From: Allomeiothermus sp035760705
GTDB lineage: Bacteria > Deinococcota > Deinococci > Deinococcales > Thermaceae
Reading direction: 5' to 3'
DNA length: 26,297 nucleotides
Assembly: GCA_035760705.1 (NCBI GenBank)
Contig: DASTSL010000075.1
Location: 1-26,297, forward strand
The notes below the pieces were generated by a model. The model was not told the DNA's origin. It ran no database searches and worked only from the letters and a program-made list of their open reading frames with translations. A program made the translations under genes and the position numbers. Positions 6,090 to 12,354 of this stretch are shown here, one piece after another (the first letter of the stretch is position 1; each line of letters starts with the position of its first letter).

Positions 6090-6096
6090 AACGTTT
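6089..6096 (+). promoter_or_regulatory. Candidate LacI-family operator AAACGTTT
   Basis: The palindrome AAACGTTT, with CG at its centre, overlaps the last base of the -10 box and the expected transcription start. LacI/GalR-family operators typically have a central CG, and the AAACGTTT core is known from E. coli RbsR and related sites. This suggests the downstream regulator represses its own transcription and possibly that of the sugar operon. Confidence 0.5.
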
Positions 6097-6120
6097 AACT
6101 GCCATCCCTTACGAGGAACT

Positions 6121-7113
6121 ATGGCTACGATCAAAGACGTCGCCAAACTTGCTGGTGTCTCGATTGCCACCGTTTCTAACGTGCTCAACGGCGGGCGCTA
6201 CGTGAGCCCTGAGCTTCGCAGTGCGGTGCTGCAAGCGGTGCGTACCCTCGGTTACGTGCCCAACGGGGTCGCCCAGAGCCTGCGGAGCCGCAAGACGCAA
6301 ACCCTCGGTCTGATCGTCCCGGACATCACCAACCCCTTCTTCAGCGGGCTGGTACAAGCCCTCGAGGGCTCAGCGCGGGACCGCGGGTATCAGATGCTTT
6401 TGTGCAACAGCGAGGAGAACGCCGAACTCGAGTTCGACCTGGCCCTGGCCCTGGCCAGCCGCCAGGTGGACGGCCTCATCGTGATCCCCACCCAAGACTC
6501 CCCCGAGTACTTGCGCAAGCTCAAGGCGGACGGGCTGCCGGTGGTGCTTTTGGACCGCATCGGCGGGGAAGACGACTTGGACCGGGTGGGGGTGGATAAC
6601 TTCCAGGCTGCCCGGGTCGGCACCGAGTTTTTGATCCGGCAGGGGCACCGCAAGATCCTGCTCTTGGTGAGCACCCTCGAGCTTTCCAACATCCGCGACC
6701 GGGCCGAAGGATACCGCCAGGCGCTCGCCGCGGCGGGGATCCCCTACGACCCAGAGCTGGTGATCGAGTGCGGCAAGGACGCCTCCTCGCTGGAAGCCGT
6801 GCTCGAGGCCATCCAGCAACAGCAGCCCACCGCTATCTTCGCCAGCACCAACCGGCTCAGCCTGCTGGCGATCCAGGCCATCCGCCGCCTCAAGCTCAAG
6901 TTCCCCGAGGAGATCTCCCTGCTGGGCTTCGACGATTTCGAGTGGAGCACCCTGCTCGAGCCCTATCTGACCGCGGTCGTTCAGCCCATCGAGGCCCTGG
7001 GCTTCCAGGCCTGCCAGATCCTGCTGGAAAGGCTCAAAGGGGATACCAGCCCGCCCCGGCGAGTGCTCTTGCCCTGCGATCTGGCAGTGCGCCAGTCGGT
7101 GCAGAGGAGGTGA
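6121..7113 (+). CDS. LacI-family sugar-responsive transcriptional regulator
   Basis: The 330-residue protein starts with the LacI-type helix-turn-helix and hinge helix (MATIKDVAKLAGVSIATVSN, then LNGGRYVSPELRSAVLQAV and LGYVPNGVAQSLRSRKT). The effector domain is of periplasmic-binding-protein type: LGLIVPDITNPFFSGLVQ, QVDGLIVIPT, VVLLDRIGG, VGVDNFQAA and LLGFDDFEWSTLLEPYLTAV. Length and motif order match RbsR/CcpA-like regulators. GAGGA just before the ATG is a slightly close ribosome-binding site. It heads the sugar locus (binding protein, permease, ATPase, epimerase), all on the same strand, so its effector is probably the imported sugar or a product of it. Confidence 0.93.
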   Translation: MATIKDVAKLAGVSIATVSNVLNGGRYVSPELRSAVLQAVRTLGYVPNGVAQSLRSRKTQTLGLIVPDITNPFFSGLVQALEGSARDRGYQMLLCNSEENAELEFDLALALASRQVDGLIVIPTQDSPEYLRKLKADGLPVVLLDRIGGEDDLDRVGVDNFQAARVGTEFLIRQGHRKILLLVSTLELSNIRDRAEGYRQALAAAGIPYDPELVIECGKDASSLEAVLEAIQQQQPTAIFASTNRLSLLAIQAIRRLKLKFPEEISLLGFDDFEWSTLLEPYLTAVVQPIEALGFQACQILLERLKGDTSPPRRVLLPCDLAVRQSVQRR

Positions 7114-7168
7114 GCGCGAGACGCAAAAAGTCACCAACGCAAGCGCCTGATCGCCCTCCATTCATCGT

Positions 7169-7212
7169 CAACTGCTGACCTGGCCCACAGCCGGTTGTTA
7201 TTGAGTTTTTTT
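7169..7212 (+). promoter_or_regulatory. Hairpin plus T-tract between regulator and binding-protein gene
   Basis: CAAC-T-GCTG (7169-7177) pairs with CAGC-CG-GTTG (7188-7197), and a run of seven T follows at 7206-7212. The 8-nt gap between stem and T-run makes it an imperfect terminator; it could partly separate the regulator from the transport genes. The ribosome-binding site of the next gene (GGGAGG, 7223-7228) lies just after it. Confidence 0.3.
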
Positions 7213-7233
7213 ATGCACGACAGGGAGGTTCAA

Positions 7234-8196
7234 ATGCGTTTACGCAAAGCTTCGATCGCGGTCCTGGCCGCTCTTGCTTGGGGAACCCTGGGGTTCGCGC
7301 AGCAGGTGACGGTCGCCGCACTCATGAAGACCACCGCCAACCCCTTCTGGGGCGCGATGGAAGCGGGAATTCGCGACGCCGCACAAAAGGGCAATGTCAA
7401 CCTGATCCTGCAAGCAGTGGCCTCCGAGACCGACGTGGAGCCGCAGCTCAACGCCTGTTTGAACCTCTTGCAGCGCAAGCCGCAGGCGTTGGTGGTGGCG
7501 GCCATCAACTCGGTGAACCTGCTGCCGTGTCTGAAGCAGGCCAATCAACAAAACATCCCCATCGTTGACCTGGACGGGAATTTAGACCCGGCGCTCCTCC
7601 AGCGGGAAAACGTGAAGATCGCTTTCTCGATCTCCTCAGATAACCGCCGGGCCGGGGCTTCGGCTGCCGATTACATGGTGAGCAAGCTCGGCCAGGGCTT
7701 CGGCGGAAAGGTGCTGGTGATCGAGGGGCTGGCCGGGAACGTGACCGGATCGGCCCGGCGCGACGGCTTCACCGAGCGGCTCAAACAGATAGCCCCGAAC
7801 GTCCAGATCGTGGCGACCCTTCCGGGCGACTGGGACCGGCTCAAAGCCGCCAACATCACCAACGACACCCTGCAACGCCACCCCGACCTGGCCGCCATCT
7901 ACTGCGCCAACGACACCATGGCCCTGGGCGCGGTGGAGGCGGTCTTCGCAGCGGGCAAGAAGGTGCTGGTAGTGGGCACCGACGGCAACTCCGACGCGGT
8001 GAAGTCCATCCGGGGGGGCCGCTTGAACGCCTCGGTGGCCCAGCTTCCCTTCCTGGTGGGCTCGAGGGCCATCGAGAACGTGCTCAAGGTCATCAAGGGC
8101 GAGCGGGTGGACGCCAGGATCATCGTGCCGACGCTGGTGATCGACAAGGCGATCCTCGAGGCGAACCGCGATCCGCTGTTGCAATACCTGCGCTAA
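7234..8196 (+). CDS. Periplasmic sugar-binding protein of an ABC importer, AlsB-like
   Basis: The 320-residue precursor has a signal peptide (MRLRKASIAVLAALAW then LGFA, cleavage after A22). The mature protein is a Peripla_BP_4 (ribose/allose-type) binding protein: LMKTTANPFWGAMEAGI at the start, SSVN-like NSVNLLP, VDLDGNLD, GGKVLVIEGLAGNVTGSARR, LPGDWDRLKAANIT, AIYCANDTMALGAVEA and VLVVGTDGN. From memory these match E. coli D-allose-binding AlsB block by block, better than RbsB. The start is ATG 7234 because GGGAGG lies 5 nt upstream and the signal peptide begins there; an earlier in-frame TTG at 7195 has no such support. It works with the permease and ATPase downstream. The ligand is probably a hexose such as allose or allulose, but only binding assays could settle this. 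Confidence 0.92.
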   Translation: MRLRKASIAVLAALAWGTLGFAQQVTVAALMKTTANPFWGAMEAGIRDAAQKGNVNLILQAVASETDVEPQLNACLNLLQRKPQALVVAAINSVNLLPCLKQANQQNIPIVDLDGNLDPALLQRENVKIAFSISSDNRRAGASAADYMVSKLGQGFGGKVLVIEGLAGNVTGSARRDGFTERLKQIAPNVQIVATLPGDWDRLKAANITNDTLQRHPDLAAIYCANDTMALGAVEAVFAAGKKVLVVGTDGNSDAVKSIRGGRLNASVAQLPFLVGSRAIENVLKVIKGERVDARIIVPTLVIDKAILEANRDPLLQYLR

Positions 8197-8242
8197 TCGC
8201 TCACCACTGATCGCCAGCCCGGTTTTCGCCATCGGCGATCCG
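8194..8242 (+). repeat. Weak 7-nt periodic spacer
   Basis: From the stop codon onward the spacer can be cut into heptamers TAATCGC, TCACCAC, TGATCGC, CAGCCCG, GTTTTCG, CCATCGG and CGATCCG. TAATCGC and TGATCGC recur exactly two units apart, and GATCGCC/GGCGATC (8209-8215, 8234-8240) form an inverted repeat. The periodicity is much weaker than in the other arrays. Confidence 0.3.
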
Positions 8243-8248
8243 CTCCTT

Positions 8249-9208
8249 ATGCAAACCCCCCTCCCCGCCCGCGCCCCGCAGGCCCCGACGATCCGGCTCG
8301 AGTCGGTGCTGGTGCTGCTCGGGCTCTCGCTGGCGATGGCGGTGTTCGCGCCGAACTTCGTCAGCCTGGGCAACTTCCTGAACATCCTCCTGGCGACCTC
8401 GGTGATCGGGGTACTGGCGATTGCCGCGACCTTCGTGCTCTCCTCAGCGGGGCTGGACCTCTCGATGGGTTCGGTGCTGGCGGTGGCGGGGATCGTGATC
8501 GGGGTACTGTGCGTGAACCTGGGGCTGCCGTGGTTCGTGGGAATCACGGGCGGACTCCTGGCGGGGATGCTCCTGGGGGCGGTGAACGGGCTGCTGATCG
8601 CCCGCGCGGGGATTCCCGCTTTTATCGTGACTTTGGGGATGCTCAGCGTGGGGCGTGGGCTGGCCCTCCTGATCGCCGACGGCAAGCCGGTGTACGGCCT
8701 GCCCGGGGTCATCACCTTTGTGGGTCAGGGCCGTCTGCTGGGCGTTCCGATGCCGGTGTGGATCCTCTTGGCGCTGGTGGTGGTCTTTCACCTGATCCTC
8801 TCGAGGACCCGCTTCGGGCGCTACACGCTGGTGATCGGGGATAACGAGATGGCCGCGCGGGTCACCGGGATCGACGTGGCCGCGCACAGGATCCGGCTCT
8901 ACGTGCTCTCCGGGGCCCTAGCCTCGCTGGCCGGGCTCCTCTTCGCCGCCCGGGTGAATGCCGCCGACCCCACCGCCGGGGCCAACTACGAGCTTTCGGC
9001 CATCACCGCCGCGGTGATCGGGGGAACCAACCTCTTCGGCGGGCGCGGAACGGTGATCGGCACCCTGATCGGGGCGCTCATCATGGGGGTGTTGCAAAAC
9101 GGCCTCAACCTGATGGCGGTGGCCTCGTTTTACCAGCAGGTGGCCATCGGGACGATTCTGGTGTTGGCGGTGTGGCTGGACCGGATCCGGGATCGGAGGG
9201 GGGCATGA
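8249..9208 (+). CDS. Sugar ABC transporter permease (BPD_transp_2 family)
   Basis: The 319-residue protein is almost entirely hydrophobic, with about 8-10 membrane segments. It has the family text VSLGNFLNILLATSVIGVLA, SSAGLDLSMGSVLAVAG, LLIARAGIPAFIVTLGMLSV, and near the end YELSAITAAVIGGTNLFGGRGT followed by GTLIGALIMGVLQNGLNL, the cytoplasmic loop that contacts the ATPase in RbsC/AlsC/FrcC-type permeases. It forms the channel for the sugar delivered by the binding protein encoded 52 nt upstream. No clear ribosome-binding site precedes ATG 8249. The stop overlaps the ATG of a bridging frame (ATGA, 9205-9208). Confidence 0.92.
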   Translation: MQTPLPARAPQAPTIRLESVLVLLGLSLAMAVFAPNFVSLGNFLNILLATSVIGVLAIAATFVLSSAGLDLSMGSVLAVAGIVIGVLCVNLGLPWFVGITGGLLAGMLLGAVNGLLIARAGIPAFIVTLGMLSVGRGLALLIADGKPVYGLPGVITFVGQGRLLGVPMPVWILLALVVVFHLILSRTRFGRYTLVIGDNEMAARVTGIDVAAHRIRLYVLSGALASLAGLLFAARVNAADPTAGANYELSAITAAVIGGTNLFGGRGTVIGTLIGALIMGVLQNGLNLMAVASFYQQVAIGTILVLAVWLDRIRDRRGA

Positions 9209-9342
9209 GCGCAGCAGGCCGTACGTCATACGTCCTATCTCGAACGTCGGGAGAATGCCTATCGCCAAAGCTTTTAGCGATCCGCCACGCCCAGCGTGGG
9301 ACGTACTGCATACGACGTACGACAGCGAGGCACGAACAATGA
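9205..9342 (+). CDS. Bridging 45-codon frame between permease and ATPase
   Basis: A frame of 45 codons starts at ATG 9205, overlapping the permease TGA (ATGA), and its own TGA at 9340-9342 overlaps the ATPase ATG at 9339 (again ATGA). It thus spans the whole spacer with no gap in translation. Most of it is built from 7-nt arrays (9221-9248 and 9300-9320), and the peptide is basic and repetitive (GRTSYVLSRTS near the start, RGTYCIRRTTA near the end). I recognise no family. Original direct coupling of permease and ATPase, later split by an array that preserved an open frame, would explain it. A functional peptide is possible but not shown. Confidence 0.4.
   Translation: MSAAGRTSYVLSRTSGECLSPKLLAIRHAQRGTYCIRRTTARHEQ
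9221..9320 (+). repeat. Composite 7-nt periodic arrays in the permease-ATPase spacer
   Basis: The left part has GTACGTC, ATACGTC, CTATCTC, GAACGTC (9221-9248). The right part has GACGTAC, TGCATAC, GACGTAC (9300-9320), which is partly an inverted copy of the left. Between them lies a stretch whose complement reads GCTAAAA, GCTTTGG, CGATAGG, again in steps of seven (9257-9277). Confidence 0.55.
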
Positions 9343-10082
9343 GCCTCCTCGAGGTACGCGACGTCACCAAGCGCTTCGGCGCGGTGGAGGTGCTGCGGGG
9401 GGTGAGCTTCAGCCTCGAGCCCGGCACGGTGCTGGGGCTTCTGGGCGACAACGGGGCGGGCAAGACGACCCTGATGAAGATCATCACCGGGGTTTATTGC
9501 CTGGATGAGGGCCAGGTGCTCTTCGACGGGAAGCCCATCCCCTACCCTGAGCACACCCCCCGTGAGGCCCGCGAACTCGGCATCGAGATGATCTACCAGG
9601 ACTTGGCCCTGGCCAAGCAGCAGGACGTGGCGGCGAACATCTTTCTGGGTCAGGAGCCGGTTTATCACTGGCTGGGATGGTGGCCGATGGTGGACAAGGC
9701 CCGCATGGAGCGAGAGGCCCAGGCCGCCATCGAGCGGCTGGGGGCACGCATCCCTTCGGTGCGCTACCCGGTGGGAGCGCTCTCCGGCGGGCAGCAGCAG
9801 TCGGTGGCGATCGCCCGGGCGCTTACCTTCAACCCCAAGCTGGTGATCATGGACGAGCCCACCGCGGCTTTGGCGGTGCGCGAGGTCGAACACGTCCTCG
9901 AGCTGATTCGCGGACTCCGGGCGCAGGGTATCGGGGTGATCCTGATCAGCCACCGCCTACCCGACGTGTTCGCCGTCACCGACCGGATCGTGGTGCTGCG
10001 GCAGGGCAGCGTGGTGGCCGACGAACCCACCGCCCACACCACCATGCAAGACGTGGTGGCGCACATCGTGGGAGCGCATTAG
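9339..10082 (+). CDS. Sugar ABC transporter ATPase, single nucleotide-binding domain
   Basis: The 247-residue protein is one complete ABC domain: Walker A GDNGAGKT (36-43), Q-loop Q87, signature LSGGQ (148-152), Walker B LVIMDEP (D172, E173) and the H-loop H205 (ISHR). RbsA/AlsA-type importers normally have two fused domains (about 500 residues); this one has a single domain and must act as a homodimer, as in FrcA of Sinorhizobium. The start is ATG 9339, giving MSLLEVRDVTKRFGAVEVL, with GAGG 8 nt upstream and overlap with the stop of the bridging frame; the longer frame from 9255 would add residues encoded by repeat sequence. It energises the permease encoded upstream and is followed after 35 nt by the epimerase gene. 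Confidence 0.92.
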   Translation: MSLLEVRDVTKRFGAVEVLRGVSFSLEPGTVLGLLGDNGAGKTTLMKIITGVYCLDEGQVLFDGKPIPYPEHTPREARELGIEMIYQDLALAKQQDVAANIFLGQEPVYHWLGWWPMVDKARMEREAQAAIERLGARIPSVRYPVGALSGGQQQSVAIARALTFNPKLVIMDEPTAALAVREVEHVLELIRGLRAQGIGVILISHRLPDVFAVTDRIVVLRQGSVVADEPTAHTTMQDVVAHIVGAH

Positions 10083-10117
10083 AGAGGTCGTACACCAAAA
10101 GGCCGACCGGAGGAACG

Positions 10118-10969
10118 ATGCCAAGATTCGGAGCACACGCTTTTATCTGGGCCGCTGAGTGGAGCCCCAAGGCAGCAGAAAGGGCGATCCGGGAGGCCGC
10201 CCAAGCGGGTCTGGATTTCGTGGAGATCCCCCTTTTGCGCCCCGCCGATTTCGACGTGGGGCCGACCCAGCGGCTGCTCGAGCGCTACGGGGTGGGCTGC
10301 ACCTGCTCGCTGGGGCTCCCGCCGGACTCGAGCCTGCCCGAACACCCCGAGGCCGCCACCCGCTTTCTGATCCAAGCTTTCAACGTGGCCCACCAGATCG
10401 GGAGCGAGGTGCTCACCGGGGTGACCTACGCCACGCTGGGGGCGCTCTCCGGGCGGGCGCCCCGCGAGGCCGACTACCAGGCGGTGGTGAAAGCCTTGAA
10501 ACCCGTGGCCCGGCACGCCGCTACCCTGGGGATGCGGCTGGGGATCGAACCAGTCAACCGCTACGAGACCTACCTGATCAACCTGGGAGCCCAGGGCATC
10601 GAGCTGATCCGCCGCTTGGACGAGCCCAACGTCTTTCTCCACCTCGACACCTACCACATGAACATCGAGGAGAAGGGCTTCAAAGGCCCTGTCGTGGAGG
10701 CCGGTGAGCGCCTGGGGTACATCCACCTCTCGGAGAGTGACCGGGGCACGCCGGGAACCGGCAACGTTCACTGGGACGCGGTGTTTGCCGGGTTACGCGA
10801 GATCAACTTTGCCGGTGACTTGGTGATGGAATCCTTCGTGGCCCTGAACCCCGACATCGCCCGGGCCACCTGCATGTGGCGCGACGTGGTGGGTGACCCC
10901 GAAGCCCTGGTGCGGGAGGGGCTGGCGTTTTTGCGGGGAAAGGCTAAAGAGTACGGGTTGATACGCTGA
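10118..10969 (+). CDS. Sugar epimerase, D-tagatose/D-allulose 3-epimerase family
   Basis: The 283-residue TIM-barrel protein belongs to the AP-endonuclease-2-like sugar isomerase/epimerase superfamily. All four metal ligands of the ketose 3-epimerase group can be placed: E144 (GIEPVNRYET), D177 (HLDTYHMNIEE), H203 (YIHLSESDRG) and E238 (VMESFV), with R209 and the text MNIEE also typical. These enzymes swap configuration at C3 of free ketoses, for example D-fructose/D-allulose or D-tagatose/D-sorbose. Hydroxypyruvate isomerase or L-ribulose epimerase activity is less likely but cannot be excluded. GGAGGA precedes the ATG by 3 nt. Being last in the transporter operon, it should act on the imported sugar, feeding it to central metabolism; no kinase gene lies here. 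Confidence 0.88.
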   Translation: MPRFGAHAFIWAAEWSPKAAERAIREAAQAGLDFVEIPLLRPADFDVGPTQRLLERYGVGCTCSLGLPPDSSLPEHPEAATRFLIQAFNVAHQIGSEVLTGVTYATLGALSGRAPREADYQAVVKALKPVARHAATLGMRLGIEPVNRYETYLINLGAQGIELIRRLDEPNVFLHLDTYHMNIEEKGFKGPVVEAGERLGYIHLSESDRGTPGTGNVHWDAVFAGLREINFAGDLVMESFVALNPDIARATCMWRDVVGDPEALVREGLAFLRGKAKEYGLIR

Positions 10970-11079
10970 TTCCAGCACTCTTCATGCCAACCAGATTGCA
11001 AGGGCAATCCTGCGCGTTTGCCTCCGGTCTACCCGTCAAGACTCTCCCCGAGATCATCCATCCGCCCGCACGTGACCGA

Positions 11080-11099
11080 GGGCGCACCGCCGTGCGCCC
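11080..11099 (+). terminator. Hairpin after the sugar operon
   Basis: GGGCGCAC (11080-11087) pairs with GTGCGCCC (11092-11099) around a 4-nt loop. It lies 110 nt after the epimerase stop and lacks a T-tract, so it is a possible but not classic terminator. The rest of 10970-11169 shows nothing else I can name. Confidence 0.35.
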
Positions 11100-11169
11100 C
11101 TACGCGATAACCTTTCCCCCTCGAGACTGCTGCGAATCTCGAAGTGCAGGACGATGAGCCCCTCGGCCC

Positions 11170-11175
11170 TACAAT
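11170..11175 (+). promoter_or_regulatory. -10 element TACAAT before the broken membrane-protein gene
   Basis: TACAAT ends 6 nt before the ATG at 11182, the leaderless layout seen at other genes here. No -35 box was evident. Confidence 0.4.
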
Positions 11176-11181
11176 TTGTCT

Positions 11182-11403
11182 ATGACACCGTTTCGCAAGC
11201 GGCAAATCTTTTCACCGCTCGGCCTCACCCTGATCGGCGCGGGCATCTCGATCACCGACCACGCCAGCCTCCTCAAGTTCCAGGGCGAGCCGTGGTTCTG
11301 GCTGGGAACCTTGGGGTTGGTGGTGCTCAACTAGGGGATTGCTCTGGTGGCGGACACGGTGAAAAACCGGGTGATGTGGGAACTCGAGACCGGCAAATCC
11401 TGA
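11182..11403 (+). pseudogene. Small two-helix membrane protein interrupted by an amber codon
   Basis: From ATG 11182 the frame reads 50 codons, with two hydrophobic stretches (LGLTLIGAGISIT and WFWLGTLGLVVLN), then meets TAG at 11332-11334. After the stop the same frame continues sensibly (GIALVADTVKNRVMWELE) for 22 codons to TGA at 11401. The second helix is cut by the stop and would be completed by the downstream part, so a single nonsense mutation in a roughly 73-residue protein is the simplest reading. Readthrough or a sequencing error are alternatives. I do not recognise the family. Its -10 box is intact and adjacent genes to the right are also decayed. Confidence 0.6.
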
Positions 11404-11417
11404 ATCCATGCCATTGT

Positions 11418-11439
11418 GCTTTCATGCATTCATGAAAGC
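11418..11439 (+). promoter_or_regulatory. Inverted repeat over the antitoxin-like start codon
   Basis: GCTTTCATG (11418-11426) and its exact complement (11431-11439) flank a 4-nt CATT. The 3' arm contains the ATG of the antitoxin-like gene (11432). It could be an operator for self-repression, common in toxin-antitoxin operons, or an mRNA hairpin hiding the start codon. Confidence 0.45.
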
Positions 11440-11716
11440 CGTGACAAAAACTTTGGGCTCGAGCGGGCAGATTTCCCTGGGTAAAAAATACGCCGGACGA
11501 ACCGTGCTGGTCGAGGAGATGGAAGAGGGGGTATGGATCATCAAAACCGCCCAAACCATCCCCGACAGCGAGCTTTGGCTGCATACGCCGGAAGTTCAGG
11601 CCAAGCTTCGGAGGGCCATCGCCCGGGCCGAGAAAAATCCCCCGCGAGAAACCGACTGGGAGGAGTTTGAGGCTAAGGTGAAGGCCCACTTGGACAAATC
11701 TGGCAAGAGGAAATAA
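11432..11716 (+). CDS. Antitoxin-like protein (AbrB/MazE-type N-terminus)
   Basis: The 94-residue protein starts MKAVTKTLGSSGQISLGKKYAG, then TVLVEEMEEGVWIIKTAQTIP, which resembles the swapped-hairpin DNA-binding domain of AbrB/MazE antitoxins. The second half is charged and helical (VQAKLRRAIARAEKNPPRETDWEEFEAKV), as expected for a toxin-binding arm. I believe homologues pair with a downstream protein beginning SLDLxxPxFQxxLFxLEK, and a broken copy of just such a gene follows 3 nt after the stop. The assignment to a toxin-antitoxin pair rests on this arrangement and memory of the pattern, not on a search. A 9-bp inverted repeat covers the start codon. No ribosome-binding site is visible. Confidence 0.6.
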   Translation: MKAVTKTLGSSGQISLGKKYAGRTVLVEEMEEGVWIIKTAQTIPDSELWLHTPEVQAKLRRAIARAEKNPPRETDWEEFEAKVKAHLDKSGKRK

Positions 11717-11719
11717 GCC

Positions 11720-11857
11720 TTGGGCATCTCCCTCGACCTCAACAACCCTCATTTTCAGGCCGACTTGTTCGCCCTCGAGAAGGCGGAAGCCTGAGCCGTT
11801 GTCAAGACCCTGGGCAAGATCAGGCAGCTCAGCTGGGATCAGCTCTGCCGTGACAAA
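11720..11857 (+). pseudogene. Remnant of the partner (toxin-like) gene
   Basis: From TTG 11720 the frame reads GISLDLNNPHFQADLFALEK and AEA, then TGA at 11792-11794; the same frame continues AVVKTLGKIRQLSWDQLCRDK to about 11857, after which similarity to the expected protein is lost. Thus the gene has both an internal stop and a missing 3' part. It lies 3 nt after the antitoxin-like gene in operon order. If the pair was a toxin-antitoxin module, the toxin is dead and the antitoxin is an orphan. Confidence 0.55.
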
Positions 11858-11878
11858 TTTGTTCTACGCGTACCTTGT

Positions 11879-12332
11879 TTGATCCCTGGAACCTGGGTGC
11901 AGGTGCTCACAGGGGTCTGGGGGATTGCACTGATCCCCGAATACGACTGGTTCGGTGTCCTCCTGATGAGCTGGTTGGTCTATAAGAATCTGGGAGTACC
12001 ACCGCAAGTTCTTTGTCACCGACGGCAGTTATGACCCTCTGTGACGGGGGATACTGGCCTCTCTGCAAACCCTGGGGTACGAGGCAACGAAATATATCAA
12101 CACCGTCCAAACCACCTCCGGGCTTGTCATCGCCCTCTCCGGGAAGCAGGAGGGCGAGGTCGAATGCAGCGACAGAGCCCTCGTCAATCCCCTGATATGA
12201 GAACTGAAGCGTTATTTCAGCGCCAACCCATCCTCGCCGAGGCTGACGTTAGGAAGGGTCGCTAAACAGCTTCTGTTGCTGGCTTTGGGATCTCTCTTCA
12301 TCTTAGCGTTTACCCTGCCCCCCTTGAGGTAA
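11879..12332 (+). pseudogene. Decayed membrane-protein gene with frameshift and two stops
   Basis: A hydrophobic stretch (WVQVLTGVWGIALIPEYDWFG, shown split as WVQVLTGVWGIALI then PEYDWFG) runs in one frame from 11879 to about 11993. The reading then makes sense only in another frame, starting EYHRKFFVTDGSYDPL at 11994, with TGA stops at 12042-12044 and 12198-12200. Between and after them are coherent segments such as ILASLQTLGYEATKYINTVQ and a terminal helix (LLLLALGSLFILAFTLP) ending at TAA 12330-12332. The protein family is not recognised. The pattern fits an old membrane-protein gene that has accumulated mutations. Confidence 0.5.
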
Positions 12333-12354
12333 AGCCGTCCCCAACAACTATTAA

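Noticed and set aside
7110..7178. 22-codon frame starting GTG on the LacI-type stop codon (GTGA), with AGAGGAGG upstream
   Set aside because: The apparent ribosome-binding site is just the Arg-Arg coding end of the regulator gene, and the frame ends 55 nt before the next gene with no coupling. There is no further support.
9255..9338. Longer N-terminus for the sugar ATPase
   Set aside because: The extension is encoded by heptamer repeat and spacer sequence and does not resemble ABC ATPases; ATG 9339 gives the normal family start and a ribosome-binding site.
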